Positions 9,408 to 19,217 of a stretch of DNA of 64,000 bases are shown here, one piece after another. The position numbers and the translations under genes are program-made. Under the pieces are notes generated by a model. The model worked only from the letters and a program-made list of their open reading frames with translations, ran no database searches and had not been told where the DNA came from. Each line of letters opens with the position of its first letter. Position 1 is the stretch's first letter. Origin of the DNA: Zhongshania aquatica (lineage in GTDB: Bacteria; Pseudomonadota; Gammaproteobacteria; Pseudomonadales; Spongiibacteraceae); assembly GCF_027257955.1 (NCBI RefSeq), contig NZ_JANZNQ010000008.1, forward strand, positions 124,001 through 188,000, written 5' to 3'.

Positions 9408-10889
9408 ATGGCTAGATATAACGAAATTATAGACAACGAAATTGAGAAGGCCGAGAACTACGAGCAATGGAAAGCGGCGGCAATCCGCAGTGACGAAATA
9501 ACTGGGCTCGACTATTGGAAGAACGTCGACCGCAGTGGGCTCTATGATTACAAATCTATTCGGCAACGTTTAGAGCGACTGAGAGAGCTGCGTACTCGTG
9601 GGGATAACCAAGGTCTATTATTTTCCCTGAACGAAGGCATTCACGGCAATATGGGCGGCATGGGCCGCAACAGCCTGTATAAAAAAGCCCGCTTCGGCAC
9701 TAAACGCTTAATTGTTGAATACATAGAAGAGATAGGTTCATCACTGTTGCATTTGGCCAGTGACGCTGTTGACGATATTAGTCTTGAAGAAAAGTTTGAG
9801 TTTTTTCAACGTGCCAGCCATTGCTTCGGCCGCTCGGCGTTAATGTTGAGTGGGTCAGGAACACTTCTTTACTTTCATATGGGTGTGGTCAAAGCGCTTT
9901 GGGAACAACAATTACTGCCGCCAATTATGTCTGGCTCCAGTGGCGGCGCATTAATTTCAGCGCTCGTTGGCACCCATTCACGCGCTGACCTGAAAAAAAT
10001 ATTTGCGCCGGAATACATCCGCTTCGAAGTGGAAAAAGAAGCCGGCGTACTCGCTGGTCTCAACATGTTTAAACGAACCAAAATATCGCCAGAAGCAGTG
10101 GTTGAGCTTTACGAGAGACTGATACCTGATCTCACCTTCCAAGAGGCCTACCACCTCACTGGACTACAAATTAATGTCTCAGTCGCCCCTGCAGAAAAAC
10201 ACCAGTCATCTCGCTTACTCAATGCAGTAGCCTCCCCCAACGTGATGATTCGCGAAGCGGTCATGGCGTCTTGCGCATTTCCTGGCGCATTCCCCCCCGT
10301 CACGCTGGCTGCCAAGAATCAGCGCGGTGAGCGCCAAGCTTACCTCGCCTCAAGAAAATGGATAGATGGCTCGGTTAGCGACGACATGCCCATAAAGCGC
10401 GTAGCCCGCTTGTATGGTGTTAATCATTTCATTGTCAGCCAAACCAATCCGATAGCCCTGCCCTTTGTAACTGAATCGAAAGAACAACATGGCTGGGGTA
10501 TTATCAAACACGCCATGCGAAACACAACCCGCGAATGGCTGCTAGCTGGCACAAAGCTTATCGCCAAACCTGTTGGATTAAACCCAAGCCTTAGTAAGTT
10601 TGTAAATATGACTAGCTCAGTGCTCGCGCAAACATATACCGGCGACATAAATATTTTGCCACCACGGCGTTTGCACAACCCAATTGGTTTACTATCAGGA
10701 CGCAGTACCGAAGAAGTGATGGAGATGATTCGCGATGGCGAGCGCGCCTGCTGGCCGCATATTGAAACCATACGCCTACAGACTAGCGTCAGCCATGTTC
10801 TTGATCGCATTTTGCGAGATATAGAGCTACGTCTTATTAATGATTCACAACAAACCAGAACAGAAATCGCAATGGAAGCTAACAAATGA
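9408..10889 (+). CDS. Patatin-like phospholipase with DUF3336 domain
   Basis: This 493-residue serine lipid hydrolase has an N-terminal DUF3336-type segment (about 15-130), found in triacylglycerol lipases of the TGL3/SDP1 kind. The patatin domain follows, with the oxyanion GSGT..YFHMGV (149-159), nucleophile elbow GSSGG with Ser178, and catalytic Asp320 in WIDGS. It probably releases fatty acids from stored triacylglycerol or phospholipids. Its stop overlaps the start of the next gene (ATGA), which encodes a monoacylglycerol lipase, so the pair may degrade acylglycerols stepwise. The substrate is inferred from the domain family, not proven. Confidence 0.9.
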   Translation: MARYNEIIDNEIEKAENYEQWKAAAIRSDEITGLDYWKNVDRSGLYDYKSIRQRLERLRELRTRGDNQGLLFSLNEGIHGNMGGMGRNSLYKKARFGTKRLIVEYIEEIGSSLLHLASDAVDDISLEEKFEFFQRASHCFGRSALMLSGSGTLLYFHMGVVKALWEQQLLPPIMSGSSGGALISALVGTHSRADLKKIFAPEYIRFEVEKEAGVLAGLNMFKRTKISPEAVVELYERLIPDLTFQEAYHLTGLQINVSVAPAEKHQSSRLLNAVASPNVMIREAVMASCAFPGAFPPVTLAAKNQRGERQAYLASRKWIDGSVSDDMPIKRVARLYGVNHFIVSQTNPIALPFVTESKEQHGWGIIKHAMRNTTREWLLAGTKLIAKPVGLNPSLSKFVNMTSSVLAQTYTGDINILPPRRLHNPIGLLSGRSTEEVMEMIRDGERACWPHIETIRLQTSVSHVLDRILRDIELRLINDSQQTRTEIAMEANK

Positions 10890-11719
10890 CACACCAGCAA
10901 GGTACTTTAAGTAGTCGTTCGGGTTGCCGTATTTATACCCAAAACTGGCAGCCTAGCGGCACGCCGAAAGCGGTATTGATTTTGGCTCACGGCCTAGCCG
11001 AACATAGCAACCGCTATGTCGATATCGCCAATTTTTTTACCGAGCAGGGTTTCGCTGTTTATGCCTTAGACCATGAAGGCCACGGTCACTCTCAAGGTCT
11101 GCGCGGCTATATTAATGACTTTGACGACTTTTTAAGCACACTGGATCAATACTGCGACGAAGTGACGGAATTACACCCGGACTGCAAACGTTTCCTGATC
11201 GGCCATAGTATGGGTGGTGTTATCTCTAGCGCCTACTTACTTGAGCACCAAGAAAAGCTCAGCGGATGCATTCTCTCCGGCCCCGCGCTAGCGACTGGCG
11301 ACGTGATTAGCCCCATACAAAAAGCCATAGTGAACATTTTGTCGAAAATACTCCCGAAACTTCCACTACTTCAGCTTGAGGCAAACGATGTATGCCACGA
11401 TCCGGCGGTCGTTGAGGCCTATAAGAATGATCCCTACGTTTTCACCGGCAAGATCCGTGTACGACTTATTAGCGAGATATTGCGGACCGCTGACCGCGTA
11501 CTAAGCAATGCTGCCAACATAACGCTACCCATGCTTTTACTGCACGGTGGCGATGATAAAATGGCATCACCCACTGGTTCTGAAAAACTGTATGCAGGTA
11601 TTTCTTCTCCAGACAAAGCCATCAAGATTTATCCCGGCCTCTACCATGAAATATTCCTTGAGCCGGAGAAGCTATCAATCTATGCAGAAATACAGGCGTG
11701 GATAGAAGCGAGAATTTAA
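10886..11719 (+). CDS. Monoacylglycerol lipase / lysophospholipase (alpha/beta hydrolase)
   Basis: This 277-residue serine hydrolase of the Hydrolase_4 family has oxyanion motif HGLAEHSNRY (35-44), nucleophile Ser108 in GHSMGG, a probable acid in LLHGGDD and a His near residue 257 in GLYHEIF. The whole triad is present and the length is normal. It probably cleaves monoacylglycerols or lysophospholipids in the cytoplasm. The four-base ATGA overlap with the patatin gene means coupled translation. The PlsB-like gene follows about 130 bases later in the same direction, giving a small lipid-turnover group. Confidence 0.9.
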   Translation: MTHQQGTLSSRSGCRIYTQNWQPSGTPKAVLILAHGLAEHSNRYVDIANFFTEQGFAVYALDHEGHGHSQGLRGYINDFDDFLSTLDQYCDEVTELHPDCKRFLIGHSMGGVISSAYLLEHQEKLSGCILSGPALATGDVISPIQKAIVNILSKILPKLPLLQLEANDVCHDPAVVEAYKNDPYVFTGKIRVRLISEILRTADRVLSNAANITLPMLLLHGGDDKMASPTGSEKLYAGISSPDKAIKIYPGLYHEIFLEPEKLSIYAEIQAWIEARI

Positions 11720-11855
11720 GAATGAGATATTTCCTAGCTTAGTAACGGTCAAATAAAAACCGTAAAGTAATTAAGGCATAATTTGCAAAATCGCACTATA
11801 AATACTGAGGCTTGTGTACACCAAGTTATCAGTAACATCCTATAGGAATAGCAAC

Positions 11856-14201
11856 ATGCAGGAAAAACGCAGCAACCCTTGGCCAGAAAACATTTCCGGC
11901 ACAGTGGTTTTTATCGCTGACAATATAAATAGAACAGAGAAACGTCTTTTAGAAAGTGCCATTCGCAAAAACCAACCCAAGGGCGCGGACTTTCATATTG
12001 TTCACCGTCAGCTGCGTAATACCAAGAGCAGTGCGTCGCGCGTTAACACTCAATTACTGAGGCTAAGTGAGACGAATGATAACCCTTACTTCGTGCCTAT
12101 ACGCGTATGCTGGCAAAGCCTAGCACCACGAAATATGCAGGGCGTGTCGCTAAAGGATTTGATCACCGGTAACCGTGAATACCCGGGCTGGCTCAAGCAG
12201 CAAATTATTCTTCGCCAAGGCGGTGACAGTCACAGTATTACCGTCGGCCAAGGGGCAAGCCTAGAGCAGCTCAAAGAAGCATCAGCGCAACATGCACGTA
12301 AGCATGGCGGCGAAGACAACCTCATTAAATATATTGATCGCTCCGCGTTTCTCGCACTCGAAAAAGCCGAACGCAAGGTAAAAGGGGCACGCTACAAAAT
12401 ACCACAATTGCTATCAGACGAAGTAATTCGTAAACCCGCTGTTATCAAAGCGCTGACTGAGATCAGCAAGTCCAGTGGCCGCTCAATGGATAGCCTGATC
12501 AAAGAAGCAAAACTTTGCCTCGATGAAATGTCCGCAAAACCTACCACCCTAGGCACTGATCTTGCGGCGGCACTCGGACGCTTTATGTACACCCGCGGCT
12601 TCGACAATAATATCGACTATGCCGAGGGTGATATCGAGCGCATCCGCACATTGCTCGCTGAAAAGCCCGTCGCATTTTTATTTACCCACAAATCTCATAT
12701 CGATGGTTTTCTGCTGATGACCATCTTTCACGACCAAAACTTAACACCATTGCATTTATTCGGCGGCATAAACATGAATATGCCGGGTATTGGCCCTATC
12801 TTGCGCAGATCTGGCGCCATTTTCATTCGCCGTAGCTTCCAAAACGACGCGGTCTACAAAGTCGTATTTAAAAACTATATAGACTATCTCGGTGAAAAAC
12901 GTTTTCCCCTTATGTGGGCGCTTGAGGGCACCCGCTCCCGCACTGGCAAGTTAATGCCACCGCGCTTTGGGCTCATCAACTACGTGGTAAGCGCGCACAT
13001 GCGCGATGACGCCCCTGACTTGATATTAATGCCCGTTTCCATCACCTACGACCAAGTACCAGAAGTAGCCGACTATGACGCACTACAAGCGGGCGGCAAA
13101 AAACGTCCAGAATCGACATCGTGGTTTATGGAGTACATCAGCGGCCTTAAAAATCCCCACGGTAAAATACATGTTCGATTCGGCGAGGGCGTTACGATAA
13201 GCGAACATCTCGATCGCAGTAGTCCTACGCCGCAAACAAGGGATATTCAAAAAATCGCGTTCGAGCTCGCCGTCGATGCTAACAATGCCACGCCAATCAC
13301 CGTCAATTCCTTAATTTGCTACGTTATTCTTGAACATGGTCATAAAGCAATAACCTTTGCTGAGATGCATACCGACATCCAAGAACTACTACAATTAATA
13401 GACAAACTCGGGTTTTCCACGACCCTAGATGTGCAAAACCTAAATGAAATAGGAATTAGGAAATGCCTGCAGGAACTGGGCACGACTGGTGTTATCGACA
13501 TTTTTAACGACGGCATTGAATCGGTTTACATGCTGCCAACAGATGCTGGACGCACCGCGGCCTATTATCGCAACGGCCTCATTCACTTCTTTATTACCAG
13601 CGCCATTGCCGACCTCGCATTATTGGCCGTCACTGAAACCGGCGACGAGGCAATTGCCCAATTCCATAATGAGGCCTTACGATTACGGGACATATTCAAG
13701 TACGAATTTTTCTTTGAAGGCTCAAGCGCCTTTATTGTATTACTAGAACACGAACTAGATATACGCGCACCTGGCTGGAAAGACAGTGTAAGAGAAGGCT
13801 ATAAAGCAACTCGCAAACTGGTCACCGCGTTAGAGCCAATTCTCGGCCACGGCACTCTTCGCCCCTTTATAGAGGCTTACCTCGTTTTAGCAAGAGCCCT
13901 GAGAATGCAAGCAGTAGGAGAAATTAGTGATCAAAAACAGCTTATTAATCACGCTCTAACACTCGGCAAGCAGCGGGTACTGCAAAAGCGTATTCATTGC
14001 GAAGAGTCGGTGTCTGGCAGCTACTTTGAAAACGCCATTAAGATTGCAGAAAATCAAGACCTTCTCAAAGCTGGTGACGAAGCCGTCGCGGGTCGCCAAC
14101 GCTGGCTAGAAGAGTTAAGAGAAATATCTGCAAATGCGCGACTGCTAGCATCAATAGCAGATGCTAAACGTTTGGCAGTGCGGACTCAGCTAGAGAAATA
14201 A
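11856..14201 (+). CDS. plsB: Glycerol-3-phosphate acyltransferase, PlsB-like
   Basis: This 781-residue GPAT performs the first acylation of glycerol-3-phosphate in phospholipid synthesis. The acyltransferase core is central: block I THKSHIDGF, block II GAIFIRRSF, block III ALEGTRSRTGK and block IV LMPVSITYD. A long N-terminal segment and an about 330-residue helical C-terminal part match PlsB in size (E. coli PlsB is about 807 residues). An upstream GTG at 11814 is in frame, but the ATG at 11856 follows TAGGAATAGCAAC and looks better. The C-terminal region is less alike, so a paralogue with another role is possible. It ends just before a strong terminator. Confidence 0.88.
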   Translation: MQEKRSNPWPENISGTVVFIADNINRTEKRLLESAIRKNQPKGADFHIVHRQLRNTKSSASRVNTQLLRLSETNDNPYFVPIRVCWQSLAPRNMQGVSLKDLITGNREYPGWLKQQIILRQGGDSHSITVGQGASLEQLKEASAQHARKHGGEDNLIKYIDRSAFLALEKAERKVKGARYKIPQLLSDEVIRKPAVIKALTEISKSSGRSMDSLIKEAKLCLDEMSAKPTTLGTDLAAALGRFMYTRGFDNNIDYAEGDIERIRTLLAEKPVAFLFTHKSHIDGFLLMTIFHDQNLTPLHLFGGINMNMPGIGPILRRSGAIFIRRSFQNDAVYKVVFKNYIDYLGEKRFPLMWALEGTRSRTGKLMPPRFGLINYVVSAHMRDDAPDLILMPVSITYDQVPEVADYDALQAGGKKRPESTSWFMEYISGLKNPHGKIHVRFGEGVTISEHLDRSSPTPQTRDIQKIAFELAVDANNATPITVNSLICYVILEHGHKAITFAEMHTDIQELLQLIDKLGFSTTLDVQNLNEIGIRKCLQELGTTGVIDIFNDGIESVYMLPTDAGRTAAYYRNGLIHFFITSAIADLALLAVTETGDEAIAQFHNEALRLRDIFKYEFFFEGSSAFIVLLEHELDIRAPGWKDSVREGYKATRKLVTALEPILGHGTLRPFIEAYLVLARALRMQAVGEISDQKQLINHALTLGKQRVLQKRIHCEESVSGSYFENAIKIAENQDLLKAGDEAVAGRQRWLEELREISANARLLASIADAKRLAVRTQLEK

Positions 14202-14230
14202 TACGGACAAATACGACGTCGTAGGAAATC

Positions 14231-14261
14231 AAAAATGCCGGCGCTAAACACCGGCATTTTT
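14231..14261. terminator. Bidirectional rho-independent terminator
   Basis: A perfect 11-bp stem, AAAAATGCCGG / CCGGCATTTTT, with a nine-base loop gives a T-run on both strands. It lies between the stops of the plsB-like gene (plus) and the TonB-receptor operon (minus), so it can terminate both. Confidence 0.93.
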
Positions 14262-14276
14262 GCGTATTAAATAACG

Positions 14277-16547
14277 CTAAAAAATAACTTTAAAATCGGC
14301 ACCGTAGGTTAGAGGATTAACAATCCCAACATGATACGTACCAATATCGGTGCCGGTTAAACCGCCAGGTTGCGATACCCGGTCATTGCCCAGCAAATTT
14401 TTACCCCACAACGCCATTTCGTAAGCGCCGCTTGGGGTGTTCCATGCCAGCCTTACATTGAGCAAACTGGTGTCGTCGCCATAGCCATTCACGGTATTAA
14501 AAAATGGCTGATGATCCTCGTTCTCAGGCTCAGTATTTTCCTCATAAATATAATCTACATGCAGTAACAACAAACCATAATTAATTTCCGGCGACCAATC
14601 CATTGTAACCGTGTATTCCTGCGGCGATGTCACATTGAGCTGATCGGCAACTACAAAATCACCCTGAGCGTTGAAATATGCCTCTCGGCTAGACTCTTGC
14701 TCACGATAGGTATAAATCAGGCCAAACCGAAGATTCTCTGTTACCAACCAATCACCGGTTAACTCAATACCCTGAATATCCTCATCGGTATTAATGACTG
14801 TTGGTACCGCACCATTGCTATCTGGCGAGCGCGACTCAATAGCCTCTTGGCGATCATCGATAATCATTTTGAATAGCGCGACTTGGGTACGAATACGCGA
14901 ATCGAAGAAATCACCTTTCACACCGAATTCAATATTGCTCACCACCTCAGGATCTAAAGGTGCTTCACGAGTGCCTGTATTTAAGGAGTCGTAGCCACCG
15001 GACTTATAGCCGGTAGAGTAACTCAAAAACGTCATCGCACCGTCGGTTACTTGGTAATTGGCAACGACACGCCCGGTAATTTTATCCCAGCTTTTCGACG
15101 CCGACTCCACACCATCAGAATTAAAAAAGAAGTTTTCACCTAGCGCCTGCGACACCACAAAGTCGGTGAGCGGCGCATCCCAGCTGAACGACTTTTTATC
15201 ATTGCTATAACGCAAGCCAGTAATAATATTTAGTCTGTCGGTAATGGTGAAATCGAGGTCGGTAAATACACCATAACTTTCAAAATCACCTTCATTGGTC
15301 ATAGTTTCGGTTACGTAATTACCCGCCACTGCGCCGCCGAGCAAAGTATTTAATAAACCTTGGGGAATACCCGCCATACCTGAGGCCAACTCAAGCACTG
15401 CGCCATAACTAAACGTTAAAGCCGTTTGCTGATAGGTGTCCTCCTTGCTGTAGTTCGCGCCAAATACCGCATCTACCCAATCTAGCGCGACGTTTAACTG
15501 CATTTCAAAGTATGCAATATCGGAGTCTTCAATATTATTGGTATCGACATAAACCGACTCATCACCAGTGGCATCTTCGTCTTGTAAATTATAGGTTTCA
15601 AAGGCGCGGTAACTGCCTATCACGGTGAGATTACTAATATCACTTAGCTCGTACCAGAGTTTACCGGTAAAGCCCTGCATATCTCTGGTTTCACCACCGC
15701 CAATGGCGTCGGTTTCTAATTTTCGGTCAGTGGGATCGGGATAATTTGAGAAATCTTCACTAATACTAATACGCGCCTGCGGACCGTTATCAACGCGGTC
15801 GATATCGTAGGCAAATTGCATACTCAATCTATCGTTGGTATCCCAGCGAAGGGCAACGCGAGCGAATTGGTTATCTTGTTCACCGGGGTCTGGCGACGCC
15901 GTGCCTTTATTGTCGATGACCGCATCACGCTGGTTATGCAGTACATTCACCCTCATCGCCAGTGATTCGGTCAGCGGTACATTGCCCATGCCTTCAACAC
16001 GAAATAAATTATAATTGCCAAGCTTGGCCATCACGAAGCCTTCGCTTTCTTCCAAACTCGGTGCATTAGGAATAAAACTCACCACCCCCGCCGCCGCATT
16101 GCGACCAAACAATGTACCCTGCGGGCCTTTTAATACTTCTACCCTTTCCATGTCTGAAAACGGGACGGTAATTGCCGCGCGGGGTAAATACACGCCATCG
16201 AGAAATGTCGCTACCGAGGGGTCTCCTCCAGTACTGATGTTCGAGCTATCAATTCCGCGAATTACAAAAGACGATTGGGTAGTACCACCACCACGCACGC
16301 CATCACCAACTTTTAAACCTGGAATATAGGCCTGAATATCTTCCATGTTCAGTGCGCCGGTATTTTCTAAATCTTGATTGGTAAAAGTGTCCACGGTCAC
16401 GGGCACCGTCATCGCACTTTGTTCACGCTTTTGCGCCGTGACCACCACCTCTTCCAAGGCTAGATTCTTAGCCGCATACGCCGAAGGTGTTCCTAGTACC
16501 GCAAGGCCAACAGCGCAGGCCATGTGGCCTCTACTCATGGATTTCAT
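14277..16547 (-). CDS. TonB-dependent outer-membrane receptor
   Basis: This 756-residue receptor starts at the ATG ending at 16547, which follows GAGAGGGCG; upstream in-frame starts add nine unlikely residues. A signal peptide (to about AYAA) is followed by a TonB-box-like EEVVVTAQKR, a plug domain (VPVTVDTF to VLKGPQGTLFGRNAAAG) and a beta-barrel ending in FKVIF with terminal Phe. It is of the IroN/FecA-like 'TonB-dependent receptor' type common in marine degraders. The ligand is unknown. As last gene of an operon of periplasmic c-type cytochromes and a MauG-type enzyme, it probably imports the substrate or product of that redox module, or a metal needed by it. Confidence 0.92.
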   Translation of the reverse strand: MKSMSRGHMACAVGLAVLGTPSAYAAKNLALEEVVVTAQKREQSAMTVPVTVDTFTNQDLENTGALNMEDIQAYIPGLKVGDGVRGGGTTQSSFVIRGIDSSNISTGGDPSVATFLDGVYLPRAAITVPFSDMERVEVLKGPQGTLFGRNAAAGVVSFIPNAPSLEESEGFVMAKLGNYNLFRVEGMGNVPLTESLAMRVNVLHNQRDAVIDNKGTASPDPGEQDNQFARVALRWDTNDRLSMQFAYDIDRVDNGPQARISISEDFSNYPDPTDRKLETDAIGGGETRDMQGFTGKLWYELSDISNLTVIGSYRAFETYNLQDEDATGDESVYVDTNNIEDSDIAYFEMQLNVALDWVDAVFGANYSKEDTYQQTALTFSYGAVLELASGMAGIPQGLLNTLLGGAVAGNYVTETMTNEGDFESYGVFTDLDFTITDRLNIITGLRYSNDKKSFSWDAPLTDFVVSQALGENFFFNSDGVESASKSWDKITGRVVANYQVTDGAMTFLSYSTGYKSGGYDSLNTGTREAPLDPEVVSNIEFGVKGDFFDSRIRTQVALFKMIIDDRQEAIESRSPDSNGAVPTVINTDEDIQGIELTGDWLVTENLRFGLIYTYREQESSREAYFNAQGDFVVADQLNVTSPQEYTVTMDWSPEINYGLLLLHVDYIYEENTEPENEDHQPFFNTVNGYGDDTSLLNVRLAWNTPSGAYEMALWGKNLLGNDRVSQPGGLTGTDIGTYHVGIVNPLTYGADFKVIF

Positions 16548-16626
16548 ATAACGCCCTCTCTCGCAAACACACAATCAACGCAATACCCAAACCGGCGCAT
16601 TACACATATTAGCAACACCAAGCAAC

Positions 16627-18021
16627 TTACTTGGTGACGCCCAACATATATTCGGCCACTTCACGACGAAGCTCAGGAGATAAATGCCCCTGCGGCGGCA
16701 TGGCGGGGTAATCCGTCCGTACTTTATGCGGTGCGGCAATATAATCAGCAATACCCTGAGCATCGTTGCGATATAGCGCCTGTACCGTTAATGTCGGAGG
16801 GCCAATCATTCGTAGGTTATAAGCGTGACAGCCCGCGCAGATACCTTGATATAGCAATTTGGTGCGATTTTCGGTTGTTACCACTTCATTCGGCGCGCCA
16901 CCGGGAATACGCATAGTCAAAATATCAGAGGTATCTTTGCGCTCACATTCGCTCCATTTTTTTACACCAAAACGGGTATAGCGTTCGCGATTGATAATGC
17001 AATTATCAGGCTCTTGTGCCGAACCTAAGTTAGCAAGAATATCAGGGCCACGGCGACTGAACTGGGTCAACATTAAGGCCTTAACATCAGCAACGGGATC
17101 TGCGCCGTTATCGAACATTAAGTTATCAAGGAATACCATGCGATCTGGATTGGGCTCTGAATCTGGATCGCTAGAAATATCCGTAATAAACGCCAAATCA
17201 GTAATGACAATACCGGCGGTTTTATTGCCAGAGACTATATTGCCTTCGACAATCACGTCGTCGGCAGCCATCACCACAATGCCGATGCCCGGTGGCACTT
17301 TAGAAACAATTGAACCCGCCGCACCGAAATTAGCGGTATTGTTGTTAACCACAAAGTTATTGCGGAGTATCACGTCATAGGTTGTTTTGATCGGCAGGCC
17401 CGGTGTGATAAACACCAGCAAGCCCGCAGTATTGTCATGGGCATAGTTATTTTCTACCAAGGCATGACGGGTATTTTCGATTTCTATACCGGCGACATTG
17501 TCGAAGACTTCGTTATGACGAACATCAACGTTGTCGCACATTCCCACATAAATTGCCGCGTCTTCGATACCACTTAATACGTTGTATTCAATAAGACCAT
17601 TTTTACCAAACTGAGGGAAAATGCCGTACACGCCGGTATCGATAACTTTGTTATACCGAATCACGAAATTATTACCGGCCTGCCCCATGATGGCGTTACC
17701 CTTGTAGTGGGTAATGGTCAGCCATTCAACGGTAAAATCGTTACCAGAATACAGAATGGCGTCGTTGCGAACCCCCTCGCCCTCCATTACCGGCCACTCA
17801 CCGTCCTGGACGACACCGCGAATAGTGATGCCATCCTTATCGACGTAAACACTCTCTTTATACGTACCGGGATACACTAGAATGACATCGCCAGTGTTAG
17901 CTTTATTCACCGCGCTCTGAATCGAATCTCCATCCTTCACTGAGATTTCAGCCGCCATCAAACTCGGCACAGCCAACAGTAGGCCAAGCCACAACAGCCC
18001 CATGGGGATTATTTTCTTCAT
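16627..18021 (-). CDS. Right-handed beta-helix protein fused to cytochrome c domain
   Basis: This 464-residue secreted protein has a signal peptide at residues 1-24 (cleavage near LMAAE). A parallel beta-helix follows at about 26-310, with repeated NxxF/N.V....GI rungs like NosD/pectate-lyase-type CASH domains. The C-terminal class I cytochrome c domain has haem motif CAGCH (395-399) and probable axial Met441 in YPAMPPQG. The helix could bind a polysaccharide or other polymer while the haem carries electrons. No family member with known function is recognised. It sits between the MauG-like gene (33 bases upstream) and the TonB receptor, so it probably works with both. Confidence 0.87.
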   Translation of the reverse strand: MKKIIPMGLLWLGLLLAVPSLMAAEISVKDGDSIQSAVNKANTGDVILVYPGTYKESVYVDKDGITIRGVVQDGEWPVMEGEGVRNDAILYSGNDFTVEWLTITHYKGNAIMGQAGNNFVIRYNKVIDTGVYGIFPQFGKNGLIEYNVLSGIEDAAIYVGMCDNVDVRHNEVFDNVAGIEIENTRHALVENNYAHDNTAGLLVFITPGLPIKTTYDVILRNNFVVNNNTANFGAAGSIVSKVPPGIGIVVMAADDVIVEGNIVSGNKTAGIVITDLAFITDISSDPDSEPNPDRMVFLDNLMFDNGADPVADVKALMLTQFSRRGPDILANLGSAQEPDNCIINRERYTRFGVKKWSECERKDTSDILTMRIPGGAPNEVVTTENRTKLLYQGICAGCHAYNLRMIGPPTLTVQALYRNDAQGIADYIAAPHKVRTDYPAMPPQGHLSPELRREVAEYMLGVTK

Positions 18022-18054
18022 TGTTGTGCTCCTATATATCCAGAGACTGGACGA

Positions 18055-19215
18055 TTAATGCGTCAATATTTGCGTTGCCACGGGCTGCAGGCCCGAGGGC
18101 ACTTTTGTCGGTAGTACTGGCGTAAAACTTTGATCAGTTAAGGTCTTTAAAAACGCCACCAATAAATCCAATTCATGATCGGTCAAGTTCGGTTCCCAGA
18201 TATGCCAATGCAAACTTAAGTGCTCGCCTTTCGGCACCGCATGGCCGCGACCACCGGTATAAAACGCCACGGTTTCACGTAGTGTTTTAAATCGACCGGA
18301 ATGCATATACGGCGCAGTTAGCTCTATATTCCTTAACGTAGGAACACGGAAGCCACCGCGCTGCGACGCATCACCGGTAATCGCCTGCACGCCGGCATCC
18401 AGCGGAACGCCATCTGGCTCAGGCGTTCCAATGACTGCAATTTGCTGATTGGTAAATGCCGGCGGCGTATGGCACTCCGCGCAGCGTGCAACAAAGGAGC
18501 GAAACACATTCATTCCCTCTATTTCTGGCTGTGTGAGCACTTCATGAAAGCCATTAGCGTATAAATCGTAACGACTACTCAATGACACCAGCGACGACTC
18601 AAAAGCCGTCAATGCCGTGTATACCTGCTGTAGATCAATTTCTGACTCACCAAATGCCAGCCTAAACAAATGCCGGTAATTGTCGTTTTGCTGCAAACTT
18701 GCTAACAATTGCGTCGGAGTATTCGCCATCTCCTCTTGCGAAAACAAAGGACCCTGCATTTGCTCTTCAAGTGAAGACGCTCGCGCATCCCAAAATAACT
18801 GCCGCAAGAAACCCACATTCCAAAGCGTGGGTGCCGAACGATGCATTACCTCACCATGCCGACCTATGCTCCCGGCCAAACCGTCGGCAAAGCCTCGCGC
18901 CGGTTGATGACATGACGAACACGCCATGTCGCCATCAAGCGATAATATCGGGTCAAAAAACAGCAAACGGCCAAGATCAATTTGCTGAGCGCTAAAACCC
19001 TCACGCAGTAGTGGCAACCCCGTCTTTAAGCCGCCAACCCCCGATGATTGCAAGGAAACATAATCACTGTAAAAACTTTGCAAGTAGCAGGCGCCATCTT
19101 TTAGATGAAAGCCCGCGGGACAAACCTCGCTCAAGTTCCACTCTGTGTCTGCGTCGGTGGGCATTGATGCAATGCCCAAAAGCAAAACCAGAAGCGGGAG
19201 AATCCGTCTACGCAT
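18055..19215 (-). CDS. Di-haem cytochrome c peroxidase / MauG family protein
   Basis: This 386-residue periplasmic protein has a signal peptide at residues 1-22. It carries two c-type haem sites, CSSCH at 99-103 and CAECH at 245-249, with the family motifs LFWDARASSLEEQ and YMHSGRFKTL. BCCP/MauG enzymes either reduce peroxide or oxidise a protein or small-molecule substrate through a high-valent di-haem state. An unusual N-terminal stretch with two cysteines (VCPAGFHLKDGACY) precedes the peroxidase fold. It is two bases downstream of a di-haem cytochrome c gene, a likely electron partner. The peroxidase and MauG-like roles cannot be separated by sequence alone. Confidence 0.9.
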   Translation of the reverse strand: MRRRILPLLVLLLGIASMPTDADTEWNLSEVCPAGFHLKDGACYLQSFYSDYVSLQSSGVGGLKTGLPLLREGFSAQQIDLGRLLFFDPILSLDGDMACSSCHQPARGFADGLAGSIGRHGEVMHRSAPTLWNVGFLRQLFWDARASSLEEQMQGPLFSQEEMANTPTQLLASLQQNDNYRHLFRLAFGESEIDLQQVYTALTAFESSLVSLSSRYDLYANGFHEVLTQPEIEGMNVFRSFVARCAECHTPPAFTNQQIAVIGTPEPDGVPLDAGVQAITGDASQRGGFRVPTLRNIELTAPYMHSGRFKTLRETVAFYTGGRGHAVPKGEHLSLHWHIWEPNLTDHELDLLVAFLKTLTDQSFTPVLPTKVPSGLQPVATQILTH

Positions 19216-19217
19216 AC

